Shown here: one piece after another, positions 9,519 through 20,599 of the stretch | Position numbering within the stretch: the first letter of the stretch is position 1 | Layout: every line of letters begins with the position of its first letter | NCBI GenBank assembly: GCA_029202445.1 | Contig: CP119321.1 | Location: forward strand, 868,001 to 932,000 | Direction: 5' to 3' | Length of the DNA stretch: 64,000 nucleotides | Source of the DNA: Candidatus Microbacterium phytovorans | GTDB lineage: Bacteria; Actinomycetota; Actinomycetes; Actinomycetales; Microbacteriaceae | The notes under the pieces: model-generated | The model's database searches: none | What the model saw: only the letters and a program-made list of their open reading frames with translations | Told to the model about the DNA's origin: nothing | Made by a program: the position numbers and the translations under genes

Positions 9519-10085
9519 GTGGCTGTTCTTCCGATCCGCATCATGGGCGACCCCGTTCTGCACGCTCCCGCCGCCGCTGTGGAGGAGGTGACGGAGGAGA
9601 TCCGCCAGCTCGTGGCCGACATGTTCGAGACGATGGATGCCGCCCCCGGTGTCGGTCTGGCCGCGCCACAGGTCGGCGTGGGGCTCCGCATCTACACGTA
9701 CACGTACGAGGACGACGAGGGTCGTCCCTGGCGCGGGGTGATCATCAATCCCGATCTCTGGATGCGCCCCCTCGAACCCGGCGCACCCGACCCCGACGAG
9801 GAGTCGGAGGGATGCCTGTCCTTCCCCGGTGAGCGTTTCGCGCTGCGGCGGTCCGAGTGGGTACGGGTGACGGGGACCGACCTCGACGGCGCGCCTGTGC
9901 AGCTCGAGGTGGACGGCTGGCGCGCGCGGATCATGCAGCACGAGTTCGATCACCTCGACGGCATCCTCTACATCGACCGCCTGGACGACTCCGACTGGAA
10001 GACGGTACAGAAGATCGCCCGGAAGCGCGGCTGGGGCCGGCCCGGTCAGGCGTGGACACCCGGCATCGACGACCTCGACGCCTGA
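9519..10085 (+). CDS. def: peptide deformylase
   Basis: Removes the formyl group from the initiator Met of nascent proteins, using a metal bound by one Cys and two His. All three family motifs are present: GVGLAAPQVG, EGCLSFPG (metal Cys) and QHEFDHLDG (HExxH-like metal site). At 188 residues it is of normal type 1 length. It starts with GTG directly behind a TAGGCT -10 box, with no ribosome site, so it is likely translated from a leaderless mRNA. The last four codons and stop are triplicated downstream. Confidence 0.96.
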   Translation: MAVLPIRIMGDPVLHAPAAAVEEVTEEIRQLVADMFETMDAAPGVGLAAPQVGVGLRIYTYTYEDDEGRPWRGVIINPDLWMRPLEPGAPDPDEESEGCLSFPGERFALRRSEWVRVTGTDLDGAPVQLEVDGWRARIMQHEFDHLDGILYIDRLDDSDWKTVQKIARKRGWGRPGQAWTPGIDDLDA

Positions 10086-10121
10086 GCGACCTCGACGCCT
10101 GAGCGACCTTAACGCCTGAGC
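10071..10121 (+). repeat. 17-bp tandem triplication spanning the def stop codon
   Basis: Unit GACCTCGACGCCTGAGC occurs at 10071-10087 and 10088-10104, and with two changes at 10105-10121. The first copy encodes the final Asp-Leu-Asp-Ala-stop of def, so two extra silent copies of the gene end follow in the 3' UTR. This looks like slippage or unequal duplication. Confidence 0.9.
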
Positions 10122-10168
10122 GATCAGGGGGCGTCGTCGCCCGCGCTCCGGCATGGTGGCAAAGAAGA

Positions 10169-10196
10169 ACGGCTCCGGGGTGGAGCCCGGAGCCGT
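10169..10196 (-). terminator. intrinsic terminator of tRNA-Asn
   Basis: An 11-bp stem (ACGGCTCCGGG with its complement) and 6-nt loop; on the minus strand it is followed by TCTTCTTT. It lies 4 nt beyond the tRNA-Asn 3' end and so ends that transcript. It may also stop readthrough from def. Confidence 0.8.
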
Positions 10197-10200
10197 TGCG

Positions 10201-10273
10201 CTCCCCGGCTTGGACTCGAACCAAGAACCTATCGGTTAACAGCCGATTGCTCTGCCAATTGAGCTACCGAGGA
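10201..10273 (-). tRNA. tRNA-Asn (anticodon GTT)
   Basis: A 73-nt cloverleaf on the minus strand: acceptor TCCTCGG with CCGGGGA (one T-G pair), anticodon loop CTGTTAA, T loop TTCGAGT, discriminator G. CCA is not encoded. A hairpin with a T-rich tail follows directly. Confidence 0.97.
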
Positions 10274-10351
10274 TCAGCCCCCCTCGCGGCGGGCAACCTG
10301 ACTATCGTAGCAAAGCCGAGAGGGTGGTCGTGCACACGATCGGCGGTCGAA

Positions 10352-11131
10352 TCACGTCACGATTCGCGATCCGCCGTCCGGCGTCCAGAGCAGTCCGTCC
10401 GCCCCGTGACCGTACGCGACGGTGTGCCCGCCGCGCAGCACGAGCACGTCGGCATCCAGTTCCTCCACCGCGACCGGATCGTTCGTGACCACCAGGAGCG
10501 CCATCCCGCGCTCCGCACGCCGACGCTGCAGCGCGTCGCGTGCCGCTCGACGTACCTCGAGGTCGAGGTTCGCGTACGGCTCGTCACCGACGAACACCTT
10601 CGGGTCGAGCACGAGGGCCTGGGCGAACGCCACGCGCTGACGCATGCCCGCGCTCAGTTCATACGGGTACTTCGCTGCGGCGCCCAGCGGAAGCTCGAGC
10701 TCGTCCAGCAGAGCGGCGACGCGGACGGCGAGGGCGCGTTGGTTCACGCGCCGATCGCGCGACGTGATCGGCGCGGCGATGAGTTCGGACACCGTGAGGC
10801 GAGCCGGTAAGGCCGCGCCGGCACCCTGGGGAAGATATCCCGTGAGATAGCGGCGCATCCGCAGCGTACGCCCACGTTTACGCACGGAGAGGCCGTGAAC
10901 GCGTGCCTCTCCCCCATCCACGCTCACCGAGGGGTCTTCGACACCGGCCAAGACGGCAGCGAGGCTCGACTTTCCCGACCCGGTGGGGCCCATGACGGCC
11001 AGAGCGCCGCCTCGGTCGACAGTGAAGGAAACACCGTCCACGACGCGGCCGACATCACTTCCGCGGGCGATGGACAGGTCGCTGACATCGAGGGCGACAG
11101 CGGCGTCGGCGCGGGGGGACATGCGTCTCAT
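10352..11131 (-). CDS. ABC transporter ATP-binding protein
   Basis: A 259-residue nucleotide-binding subunit. Walker A is GPTGSGKSS (about 48-56), the signature is LSAGMRQ (159-165, unusual in having AGM rather than GGQ), and Walker B leads to VGDEPYANLD (about 181-190). The ATG at 11131 has GAGG 5-6 nt upstream; a second ATG at 11122 is less well placed. It follows dnaG by 39 nt, but no permease or binding protein lies nearby, so the transported substrate is unknown. The sequence is closest in feel to oligopeptide or LolD-type ATPases; this is a weak impression. Confidence 0.82.
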   Translation of the reverse strand: MRRMSPRADAAVALDVSDLSIARGSDVGRVVDGVSFTVDRGGALAVMGPTGSGKSSLAAVLAGVEDPSVSVDGGEARVHGLSVRKRGRTLRMRRYLTGYLPQGAGAALPARLTVSELIAAPITSRDRRVNQRALAVRVAALLDELELPLGAAAKYPYELSAGMRQRVAFAQALVLDPKVFVGDEPYANLDLEVRRAARDALQRRRAERGMALLVVTNDPVAVEELDADVLVLRGGHTVAYGHGADGLLWTPDGGSRIVT

Positions 11132-11170
11132 CCTGCCTCACGGTGCGCCGCCGCGGTACCGGCGGTTCGT

Positions 11171-13021
11171 TCAGCCGAGCTCGGCGAGCTCCCTGCGACG
11201 CGCGTCGAGCTCCCGCATCGACACCCGCACGGCCCGGCCCTCTTCCGAATCGGGAGCGACCCGCTGGATGGCGCCGAGCAGTTCCCGCTTCTGCTGATCG
11301 ATCGCGCGCACGCGCAAGCGTCGGCACAGCGCCAACGCGGATGCCGCGGCCTCCGCCTCGGTCAGGGCGGGGAAGGGCGCGGTGAGCAGTTCGACGGCGA
11401 GCGACCGGAAGGGCTCTCGAACCGACTCGGCCGCCGTCGACGCCCAGCCGATGCGCGTGCGATCGGGCTGCGCGGCGATGGTCTGTCGCACCGCGTCGAG
11501 CGCGGTGTGCTGCATCGGCAGCACCAGGGCGGCATCCACTTCATCCGGCGCGAGAACATGCCCGTACTGAAGGATGCCCATGAGCGCGTCGCGCTCGATG
11601 GCGACGTCTGCGGTGCGCGGCAGCGACGCGATCGTCACCCTCGCCGTGCTCGGTGCGGGCGCAGCTACGCCGGCATGCTCAGACGGTGACGAGGTCTGGG
11701 CGTCACGCTCCCGCGCCGCCGCGCGAGCCACAGCGCGGCGGACCTCGGAGAGCTCCTCGCCGAGACGCTTCGACAGGAGGTGCTCGTAGCGTGTGCGGAT
11801 GCCGCCGTCTTTGATGTCCGCGACGATGGGAGCGGTCGAGCGCAGCGCCGCAAAGCGCCCCTCCACCGAGCCCAGGTCGTGTTCGGCGATGCGGCGATCA
11901 ATGACGAACTCGAACAGGGGCGACTTCAGCTCGACCATGCCGCGGACGGCGGCATCGCCGCGCTCGAGACGCAGGTCGCACGGGTCGAGTCCTTCGGGAC
12001 CGACGGCGACGTAGCTGCGCAGCGAAGAGCCTCGAGCCTCCGCGAATGCGCGTACCGCCGCCTTCTGCCCTGCCGCATCGGGGTCGAACGTGAAGACGAT
12101 CTCACCCGCGGCATCGCTCCCGACGACGCGCCCGACAACGCCCATGTGGTCGGACCCGAAGGCCGTTCCACAGGTCGCGATCGCGGTCGTGATGCCCGCG
12201 AGGTGGCACGCCATGACATCGGTGTACCCCTCGACGACGACGACTCTGTGGTCGCGACTGATCGACTTCTTCGCGAGGTCGAGCCCGTAGAGCACCTGCG
12301 ACTTCTTGTAGATCGCCGTTTCGGGCGTGTTCAGGTACTTGGGACCCTGGTCATCGTCGTACAGGCGCCGGGCGCCGAATCCGATGGTCTGTCCGGTGAT
12401 GTCGCGGATCGGCCAGATGACGCGCCCGCGGAAGCGGTCGTAGACGCCGCGTTGGCCCTGGGAGACGAGTCCGGCCGCGGAAAGTTCCTCATCGGAGAAC
12501 TTCTGCGCCCGCAGCGCGTCGCGCAGCGCGTTCCAGCCCTTCGGGGCATAGCCGATGCCGAAGTGCGCTGCTGCTCCCGCGTCGAAACCGCGCTCCCCCA
12601 GAAAGCGGCGCGCGGCTTCGGCCTCGGGGGTGGCGAGCTGCGCCCGGAACCACTCGGCGGCGGCAGTGTTGGCGGCGTAGAGCCGCGTGCGTCCGCTCGT
12701 CTCCGGGGCGGCGCCACCGTCCTCGTAATGCAGCGTGAAGCCGATGCGGGCGGCGAGCTTCTCGACCGCCTCGGTGAAGGTGAGGTGGTCGAGCGCGCGC
12801 AGGAACGAGTACACGTCGCCGGACTCGCCACAGCCGAAGCAGTGGTAGTAACCGACCTGCGGTCGCACGTTGAAGCTCGGGCTCTTCTCGTCATGGAAGG
12901 GACACAGCCCCTTCAGAGAGCCCACGCCGGCCGACTTGAGTGCGACTCGCTCCCCGACGATGTCGGCGATGTTGGTACGCGCCTTTACCTCGTCGACGTC
13001 GGCCTGTCGGATGCGCGCCAT
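11171..13021 (-). CDS. dnaG: DNA primase
   Basis: Synthesises RNA primers at the replication fork. The 616-residue protein has the N-terminal CHC2 zinc-binding domain (Cys40, His43, Cys61, Cys64) and a Toprim fold with EGYTD (264-268) and DPD (313-315) for metal binding; the C-terminus is a DnaB-interaction region rich in Ala and Arg. The start is the ATG at 13021, which overlaps the dgt stop by one nucleotide (TGATG). The frame extends far upstream inside dgt, but that part is not dnaG. The order dusB-dgt-dnaG is common in actinobacteria. Confidence 0.96.
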   Translation of the reverse strand: MARIRQADVDEVKARTNIADIVGERVALKSAGVGSLKGLCPFHDEKSPSFNVRPQVGYYHCFGCGESGDVYSFLRALDHLTFTEAVEKLAARIGFTLHYEDGGAAPETSGRTRLYAANTAAAEWFRAQLATPEAEAARRFLGERGFDAGAAAHFGIGYAPKGWNALRDALRAQKFSDEELSAAGLVSQGQRGVYDRFRGRVIWPIRDITGQTIGFGARRLYDDDQGPKYLNTPETAIYKKSQVLYGLDLAKKSISRDHRVVVVEGYTDVMACHLAGITTAIATCGTAFGSDHMGVVGRVVGSDAAGEIVFTFDPDAAGQKAAVRAFAEARGSSLRSYVAVGPEGLDPCDLRLERGDAAVRGMVELKSPLFEFVIDRRIAEHDLGSVEGRFAALRSTAPIVADIKDGGIRTRYEHLLSKRLGEELSEVRRAVARAAARERDAQTSSPSEHAGVAAPAPSTARVTIASLPRTADVAIERDALMGILQYGHVLAPDEVDAALVLPMQHTALDAVRQTIAAQPDRTRIGWASTAAESVREPFRSLAVELLTAPFPALTEAEAAASALALCRRLRVRAIDQQKRELLGAIQRVAPDSEEGRAVRVSMRELDARRRELAELG

Positions 13022-14412
13022 CAGAGCCCCTCGAGGGGTTCGGGGAGGGCGAAGCCGTGCGCGACGGTGGCCCGCCCGTCGGAGGACACCAGGCCGAGCT
13101 CGCGGAGGTCGACGGGGCCGATCAGCCGGGCGTGCCACTCGATCGCGAACCTGTCGGTCAGTGTCGCGACCTGATCGACCACGATGCGGCGCCGGGCGGC
13201 GTCGGAATCGGCGAGGAGGAACTCTTCCGCATGCACCCGGTCGAGGTGATCGGGATGCTCCCACAGCGCCGTCGCCAGCCGCTTCAGCACGCGACGTTGC
13301 TCCTTGTAGAGGCCCTTCCGCCCGTCGATCGACACCACGAAAGCTCCGAGCACGCCCTTCAGCACCGCCATCTCGACCTCGATGACGCGAGGCACGATCA
13401 CACGGCCCTGGTAGCGGGTGAGGATCGGTTTGTCGAAGTGCTCCCTCGTGGCGGCGGTCGCTGCGCGGGCGAAGCGCCCGATCAGGTCGGAGGTGAGGTT
13501 CTTGAGCCCGGCGAGGGCAGAACGCGAGCCGTCGAAGCCGTTCAGCCACTCCGGGAGCTGCGTGAGACGGTAGAGCGCGTCGGCCAGCTCGTCGCGCGAG
13601 TACCCGTAACCGACCCACGACTGGATCGCCGTCAGGAGAGCCTCCCGCTCCCGCGCGTCGGCGAGTCGACGCGGATCGAGGTAGCCGTTGAGGATCGCGT
13701 CTTCGAGATCGTGCACCGAGTAGGCGATGTCGTCGGACAGGTCCATCACCTCGGCCTCGATGCATCGGGCACGCCCGGGCGCTCCCTGCCGCATCCACTG
13801 GAACACGTCTTCGTCCTCCGGGTACACGCCGAACTTCTGGCGGCCTCCGGGGTCGGGAACCCCGTGCTCGGATGTCCACGGATACTTGCACGCCGCGTCG
13901 AGGCTTGCGCGCGTGAGGTTCAACCCGAAGCTCGCTCCGCTCTCGTCGGTCACCTTCGGCTCGAGGCGGCTGAGGATCCGCAGCGTCTGGGCGTTCCCCT
14001 CGAAGCCGCCGATGTCGGAGGCCCACTCGTTGAGCGCACGCTCCCCGTTGTGTCCGAACGGCGGATGCCCGATGTCGTGGCTGAGACAGGCCGTGTCGAC
14101 CACGTCCGGGGAGAGCTCCAGGGCGATCGCGAGCTCTCGCCCGACTTGAGCGACCTCGAGCGAGTGCGTCAGTCGATTGCGGGCGAAGTCGGCGGGACTC
14201 GCAGGGCTCAGCACCTGGGTCTTGGATGCCAGGCGCCGCAGCGCGGCGGAGTGGAGCACGCGCGCGCGGTCGCGAGCGAAGCTGTCGCGCTGCGAGCGGT
14301 GCTTCTCGGTGTGGAATCGCTCGGCGTCGTGATCGGTGTATCCCGACGGTCGGCCGGCCGCGACCGAGACGCTCGTTCCGACCCCCGCGCTCGGCGACGC
14401 GTCAGCCGCCAC
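13021..14412 (-). CDS. dgt: deoxyguanosinetriphosphate triphosphohydrolase-like protein
   Basis: HD-domain enzyme expected to hydrolyse dNTPs to nucleosides and triphosphate. The metal motif is visible: His83 in THSLEVAQVG and the HD pair His112-Asp113 in SHDIGHPPFGHNGE. The start is taken as GTG 14412, overlapping the dusB stop by 11 nt and giving 463 residues; the frame is open to 14457 and no strong ribosome site fixes the choice. It is coupled to dnaG through a TGATG junction. Coupling a dNTPase with primase suggests control of dNTP pools near replication, which is inference. Confidence 0.9.
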   Translation of the reverse strand: MAADASPSAGVGTSVSVAAGRPSGYTDHDAERFHTEKHRSQRDSFARDRARVLHSAALRRLASKTQVLSPASPADFARNRLTHSLEVAQVGRELAIALELSPDVVDTACLSHDIGHPPFGHNGERALNEWASDIGGFEGNAQTLRILSRLEPKVTDESGASFGLNLTRASLDAACKYPWTSEHGVPDPGGRQKFGVYPEDEDVFQWMRQGAPGRARCIEAEVMDLSDDIAYSVHDLEDAILNGYLDPRRLADAREREALLTAIQSWVGYGYSRDELADALYRLTQLPEWLNGFDGSRSALAGLKNLTSDLIGRFARAATAATREHFDKPILTRYQGRVIVPRVIEVEMAVLKGVLGAFVVSIDGRKGLYKEQRRVLKRLATALWEHPDHLDRVHAEEFLLADSDAARRRIVVDQVATLTDRFAIEWHARLIGPVDLRELGLVSSDGRATVAHGFALPEPLEGL

Positions 14413-15568
14413 TGTGGTCGAGCTCCGCGTCGGCGATGGCGGACGTCTCCGCCGCATCGAGGTCTCGTGACTCCAGCCACCGATCCGGCAGGGTCGGCCG
14501 CTTCGGGGTACCCGCCCGCCCGCGCTGCCCCTCCGCGGCGGCGCCCGGGTACGGCGCCTGCAGGTCCAGCGTCGCGAGGATGTCGTCGATCTCGGTCAGG
14601 CTCGATGCGGTGGCGAGCATCGCACGCGTCTCTCCGCCCACGGGATAGCCCTTGAAGTACCAGGCGACGTGCTTGCGGATGTCGCGGCATCCGCGTCCCT
14701 CGTCCTCGAAGAATTCGACGAGGAGCTCTGCGTGGCGGCGGAATGCGCGCGCCACGAAGCCCAGCGTCGCATCGACCGGGGCGCCGGCCGCTGCGGTGGG
14801 GCCGCCGAGCTCCCGGGCCAGGTCGCCGAAGAGCCAGGGCCGCCCGAGGCATCCGCGCCCGACCACGACGCCGTCGCAGTCGGTCTCGGCCATCATCCGC
14901 GTGGCGTCCGCCGCCGACCAGATGTCACCGTTGCCGAGCACCGGGATGCTGGTCACCGCCTGCTTGAGCTGCGCGATCGCTTCCCAGTCGGCGGCGCCCG
15001 AGTAGAACTCTGCGGCAGTGCGTGCGTGGAGGGCGACGGCGGCGACGCCGGCGTCTTCGGCGATCCGCCCGGCGTCGAGGAAAGTGAGGTGGTCGCCGTC
15101 GATGCCCTTGCGCATCTTCACCGTGAGGGCGACGTCTCCGGCGGCTCGCGCAGCGCGCGTGACGATGTCGCGGAAGAGCCCGAGCTTCCACGGGAGGGCT
15201 GCTCCCCCGCCCTTGCGGGTGACCTTGGGGACGGGGCAGCCGAAGTTGAGGTCGATGTGGTCGGCGCGGTCCTCCTCCACGAGGAGTCGAACCGCCGCCT
15301 CGGTGGTCGCCGGGTCGACGCCGTAGAGCTGGATAGAGCGGGGGGTCTCCGACTCGTGGTGCGTGATGAGCCGCATGGTCGTCGCGTTGCGCTCGACGAG
15401 CGCGCGCGTCGTGATCATCTCGCTGACGTACAGGCCGGCACCGTATTCACGGCAGAGCCGTCGGAAGGCGGTGTTGGTGATGCCCGCCATCGGCGCGAGA
15501 ACGACCGGCGCGTCCAGCGCGATGGGGCCGATGCGCAGGGCCGGTGCGGGGGCGAGAGTCGAAGACAT
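14402..15568 (-). CDS. dusB: tRNA-dihydrouridine synthase
   Basis: FMN-dependent TIM-barrel enzyme that reduces uridines in tRNA. The motifs are APMAGITNTAFR near residue 25, the catalytic Cys111 in NFGCPVPKVTRKGGGA, KMRKGID, and GNGDIWS for FMN phosphate binding. Of two close ATGs (15577 and 15568) the inner one has GGGAG at workable spacing, giving 388 residues. It overlaps dgt by 11 nt. A 136-nt gap holding a GC-rich hairpin separates it from the FrnE-like gene, so it probably has its own promoter. Confidence 0.93.
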   Translation of the reverse strand: MSSTLAPAPALRIGPIALDAPVVLAPMAGITNTAFRRLCREYGAGLYVSEMITTRALVERNATTMRLITHHESETPRSIQLYGVDPATTEAAVRLLVEEDRADHIDLNFGCPVPKVTRKGGGAALPWKLGLFRDIVTRAARAAGDVALTVKMRKGIDGDHLTFLDAGRIAEDAGVAAVALHARTAAEFYSGAADWEAIAQLKQAVTSIPVLGNGDIWSAADATRMMAETDCDGVVVGRGCLGRPWLFGDLARELGGPTAAAGAPVDATLGFVARAFRRHAELLVEFFEDEGRGCRDIRKHVAWYFKGYPVGGETRAMLATASSLTEIDDILATLDLQAPYPGAAAEGQRGRAGTPKRPTLPDRWLESRDLDAAETSAIADAELDHSGG

Positions 15569-15638
15569 CCTGTCCATTCTCCCAGACGCACGCGTGTCGT
15601 CGGCGGCAGGCGTGCGGACCCCGTGGAGAACGTGTGGT

Positions 15639-15661
15639 CCGGCCCCGACGGTGGGGGCCGG
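15639..15661 (-). terminator. GC-rich hairpin between the FrnE-like gene and dusB
   Basis: CCGGCCCC and GGGGCCGG, 8 bp, with a 7-nt loop. It lies 44 nt after the FrnE-like stop on the minus strand. It lacks a T tract, so it is only a possible actinobacterial-type terminator. Confidence 0.4.
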
Positions 15662-15704
15662 GACGACGTCGGGTGCACCCCGCAGGACGGCGTGCGCACA
15701 CGCT

Positions 15705-16373
15705 CTACGCGGTCGGTGTCCGCTCCGACCAGACCTGACGAAGGATCTGCGTGAAGGCCTCCGCCGGCTGAGCACCCGAAACGCCGTACTTCCCGTCGAT
15801 CACGAAGAACGGAACACCCTGGATGCCGTAGGCCTGCGCCTGCGCCTGATCGGCGCGCACGTCGGGCAGATATCGGTCCGACTCGAGCGCCTCGCGTGCG
15901 GCGTCCGCGTCGAGGCCGGCCTCCGCCGCCAACGTCACGAGATCGTCGATGCGGCCGACGTGGCGGCCCTCCGTGAAGTAGGCGGACATCAAGCGCTCGG
16001 CCACCTCGTGCTGCCGGCCCTCTGCCTTGGCGAAGTGGAGCAGCTCGTGGGCCTTCACGGTGTTGGTGTGCTGGAGCAGGTCGAAGCGGTAGGTCAGACC
16101 GGAGTTCGCGGCGATCCCTGTCACGTGCTCGTGCATCTGCGCTGCCTGCTCGCGCGAGATGCCCTTGTGCTCGGACAGGAAGTCGGCGATGTCGCCGTCG
16201 AAGTCGACGGGCGTGTCAGGGGAAAGCTCGAACGAGTGGTACACGACCTCGACATCCGGTGCGTCCGGGTCGGCGCTGGCTGCAGCGAGTCCCGTCTCCA
16301 GATTGCGCTTGCCGATGTAGCACCACGGGCAGGCGATGTCGCTCCACACGTCGATCTTGATTGCGTCCGTCAC
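15705..16373 (-). CDS. DsbA-family oxidoreductase, FrnE-like
   Basis: A 222-residue thioredoxin-fold protein with the redox pair Cys15-Pro-Trp-Cys18 in SDIACPWCYIGK and the late cis-Pro region GIQGVPFFVIDGK. FrnE-type members are cytoplasmic disulfide oxidoreductases or isomerases; there is no signal peptide here, in agreement. The GTG start at 16373 is chosen by family alignment because no ribosome site is clear; the open frame continues to 17495 without support. It follows uppS by 29 nt and may share its transcript. A 2-hydroxychromene-2-carboxylate isomerase-like role is less likely. Confidence 0.87.
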   Translation of the reverse strand: MTDAIKIDVWSDIACPWCYIGKRNLETGLAAASADPDAPDVEVVYHSFELSPDTPVDFDGDIADFLSEHKGISREQAAQMHEHVTGIAANSGLTYRFDLLQHTNTVKAHELLHFAKAEGRQHEVAERLMSAYFTEGRHVGRIDDLVTLAAEAGLDADAAREALESDRYLPDVRADQAQAQAYGIQGVPFFVIDGKYGVSGAQPAEAFTQILRQVWSERTPTA

Positions 16374-16402
16374 ATCCGACACAACGCGCAGCGACGCGGG
16401 AT

Positions 16403-17224
16403 CTATTCCGAAGCCGACTCGTCGCCGGTTGGAGCGTCGACGGCCCCGCCGAACCTGCGGTCGCGGGAAAGGTAGAGCCCGATGGCATCCCACAAGTCGG
16501 TCCGCGAGAAGTCCGGCCACAACCTGTCGAGGAAGACCATCTCGGCGTAGGCGGACTCCCAGAGGAGGAAGTTCGACGTGCGCTGTTCGCCGGAGGACCG
16601 GATGAACAGGTCGACGTCGGGCATGTCGGGCACATACAGGCGGCGGCGAATCGTCTTCTCGGTGATGGCTCCCGGTCGGAGGCGTCCGGCTGCGACGTCG
16701 TCGGCGATGGCGCGCATCGCATCGACGAGTTCGACGCGGCCGCCGTAGTTGACGCACATCGTCAGGGTGAGCGTGTCGTTGGCTTGCGTGAGCTGTTCGG
16801 CGAACTGCAGTTCCTTGATGACCGAACCCCACAGGCGCGGCTTCCGGCCGGCCCACCGCACACGTACGCCCCATTCGTTGAGCTGGTCTCGCCGTCGATG
16901 CAGGACATCGCGGTTGTAGCCCATCAGGAACCGCACCTCGTCGGGCGAACGACTCCAGTTCTCGGTGGAGAACGCGTACACGCTGAGATGCTTCACGCCC
17001 GCCTGCACGGCGCCGGCTACGACGTCGAGCAGCACCTCTTCGCCGGCCCGGTGGCCTTCGATGCGGGTGAGACCGCGTCGATTGGCCCAGCGGCCGTTGC
17101 CGTCCATGACGATCGCGACGTGATTCGGAACGCCGCCGCGCGGGAATGCGGGCGGTTGAAGCCCCGTCCAGTCGAGGGGGCGATAGGGCACCGCGTCGCG
17201 GTGAGTGTACGGCTTCGGGCTCAC
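16403..17224 (-). CDS. uppS: isoprenyl transferase (undecaprenyl/decaprenyl diphosphate synthase family)
   Basis: cis-Prenyltransferase making the polyprenyl diphosphate carrier for cell wall synthesis. The substrate motif is MDGNGRWA with the essential Asp41; later come STENWSR and the C-terminal [15 protein letters not shown] block. The GTG start at 17224 overlaps the recO stop by 4 nt (GTGA) and gives 273 residues. Chain length (C50 or C55) cannot be told from the sequence. The recO-uppS pairing is typical of actinobacteria. Confidence 0.94.
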   Translation of the reverse strand: MSPKPYTHRDAVPYRPLDWTGLQPPAFPRGGVPNHVAIVMDGNGRWANRRGLTRIEGHRAGEEVLLDVVAGAVQAGVKHLSVYAFSTENWSRSPDEVRFLMGYNRDVLHRRRDQLNEWGVRVRWAGRKPRLWGSVIKELQFAEQLTQANDTLTLTMCVNYGGRVELVDAMRAIADDVAAGRLRPGAITEKTIRRRLYVPDMPDVDLFIRSSGEQRTSNFLLWESAYAEMVFLDRLWPDFSRTDLWDAIGLYLSRDRRFGGAVDAPTGDESASE

Positions 17225-17949
17225 CGGGGTGCCTCCAGATGGGAGAGCGATCGGATGCCGCGCTCGAGATGCCACTGGGCGTATGCGGCGACGAGACCGG
17301 ATGCCGCGGCGGTGGCGGCATCCGAGGCGTCATCGACCTCGTCCCACTCCCCCGACATGAGGGCTCGCAGCAGATCCCCCGTCTCGGGACGCAGGCGCGC
17401 GGAGCCGGCGGGCGCGCAGGATCCGCAGACCGTGCCGCCGAGTTGGGCGACGAACCAGTCCTGCGGCCCGACCGTGCCGCAACGGGCACACTCACTGAGC
17501 GAGGGCGCCCAGCCGGAGAGAGCCATCGCTCGGAGGAGATAGGAGTCGAGCACCGAGCGTGCCGCGTGCTCGCCGCGCGCGAGCGCGCGCAGGCCGCCCA
17601 CGAGCAACAGGTACTGCTGCGCCGTCGCTTCGGCTTCGTTCAGTCGGTCGGCCGTTTCGACCATGGCGTGCGCAGCGGTGTACCGGTCGTAATGCGCCGC
17701 GATCGGTGCTCCGTACGCGCCGATCGATGAGGCCTGCTGCACGATGTCGAGCGTGCGCCCCTGGTAGAGCTGCACGTCGGCCACCATGAAGGGCTCCAAC
17801 CGTGCGCCGAACCGCGAGGAGGTGCGGCGCACGCCCTTTGCGACAGCACGTACCTTCCCGTGACGGCGGCTCAGCAGCGTCACGATGCGATCGGCCTCGC
17901 CCAGTTTGTGGGTGCGCAGCACCACGACCTCATCGCGATAGGTGGGCAC
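17221..17949 (-). CDS. recO: DNA repair protein RecO
   Basis: Recombination mediator that helps load RecA on SSB-coated gaps. The 242-residue protein has an N-terminal OB-fold ([20 protein letters not shown]) and a four-Cys zinc site (Cys154, Cys157, Cys175, Cys178). The GTG start has GGGGAG upstream. It is the first gene of recO-uppS and is divergent from the TRIC-type gene across 70 nt. Confidence 0.94.
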   Translation of the reverse strand: MPTYRDEVVVLRTHKLGEADRIVTLLSRRHGKVRAVAKGVRRTSSRFGARLEPFMVADVQLYQGRTLDIVQQASSIGAYGAPIAAHYDRYTAAHAMVETADRLNEAEATAQQYLLLVGGLRALARGEHAARSVLDSYLLRAMALSGWAPSLSECARCGTVGPQDWFVAQLGGTVCGSCAPAGSARLRPETGDLLRALMSGEWDEVDDASDAATAAASGLVAAYAQWHLERGIRSLSHLEAPR

Positions 17950-18019
17950 GTCGCTCCCCCTGTCGCCGTCGTGGTTCCGTCACTTCTCGATTATCTCCGC
18001 CACCGGGGACAATGGAGGC

Positions 18020-18706
18020 GTGACAGAGCCGCTGTTCGTGATCCCGCTGTGGGCCGATCTCCTCGCCGTCGGACTCGGCGGCGTGCAGGGAGCCCTCTTC
18101 GCCTCCGGATTCGTGGGCCAGCGCCGACTCGATCTCCTGGGCGTCGCGATCATCGGCATCGTGATGGGCATGGGCGGCGGCATCATCCGCGACCTGCTCC
18201 TGAACGTGGAGCTCGCCACCCTTCAGAGCAACTGGTACCTCATCACCGCGACCGCAGCCTCGCTCGCCGGCATGCTCCTGGCCAATCTCTTCCAACGACT
18301 GAACGGCGTGATCGTGGCCCTGGATGCCGTCGTCATCGGGTTGTTCGGAGCGTTCGGCACGACGAAGGCGCTCGCGCTCGGGCTTCCGCCCGTTCCCGCG
18401 GTCTTCGTGGGAGTGTGCGCGGCCGCGGGAGGCGGCATCCTGCGCGACGTCATCATGGGGTTGCCGGTCGCGATCATGCACGTCGGGTCGCTGTACGCGG
18501 TGGCCGCCGGTGTCGGTTGTGCCGTCCTGGCGGCCACGCACGCGCTCGGCGCGCCGCTGTTGGCGGCGGCCATCGTCTCGGTGGCGGTGACCACGGTGAT
18601 CCGTGTGCTGGCGGTGATCTTCGACATCTCCCTCCCGGAGCAGCGCGCGCTGCACCGCCGGAAGGTGGCGCTGGAGACCAGCGCGATCCCGATCATCAAG
18701 CCCTGA
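18020..18706 (+). CDS. trimeric intracellular cation (TRIC) channel family protein
   Basis: A 228-residue membrane protein of about seven helices made of two related halves, each with a Gly-rich bend: GMGGGIIRDLLL at about 54 and AAGGGILRDVIMG at about 140. This is the UPF0126/TRIC pattern; bacterial members conduct K+ or other monovalent cations. GTG 18020 is preceded by GACAAT and six bases, so it may be leaderless; the GGAGG nearby is only 1 nt from the start and too close. An upstream in-frame start at 17942 would overlap recO and is less likely. Confidence 0.88.
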   Translation: MTEPLFVIPLWADLLAVGLGGVQGALFASGFVGQRRLDLLGVAIIGIVMGMGGGIIRDLLLNVELATLQSNWYLITATAASLAGMLLANLFQRLNGVIVALDAVVIGLFGAFGTTKALALGLPPVPAVFVGVCAAAGGGILRDVIMGLPVAIMHVGSLYAVAAGVGCAVLAATHALGAPLLAAAIVSVAVTTVIRVLAVIFDISLPEQRALHRRKVALETSAIPIIKP

Positions 18707-18741
18707 GCGGGCGCGCCGAGTCGTCGACCCGGCGCTCCCGC
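18707..18741. terminator. hairpin between convergent TRIC and leuA genes
   Basis: GCGGG-C-GCGCCG pairs with CGGCGC-T-CCCGC (11 pairs, one mismatch) around an 11-nt apex. It fills the short space between two convergent genes and could terminate both, although no T tract follows. Confidence 0.5.
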
Positions 18742-18750
18742 GACGTCGGG

Positions 18751-20580
<1,830 letters not shown>

Positions 20581-20599
<19 letters not shown>

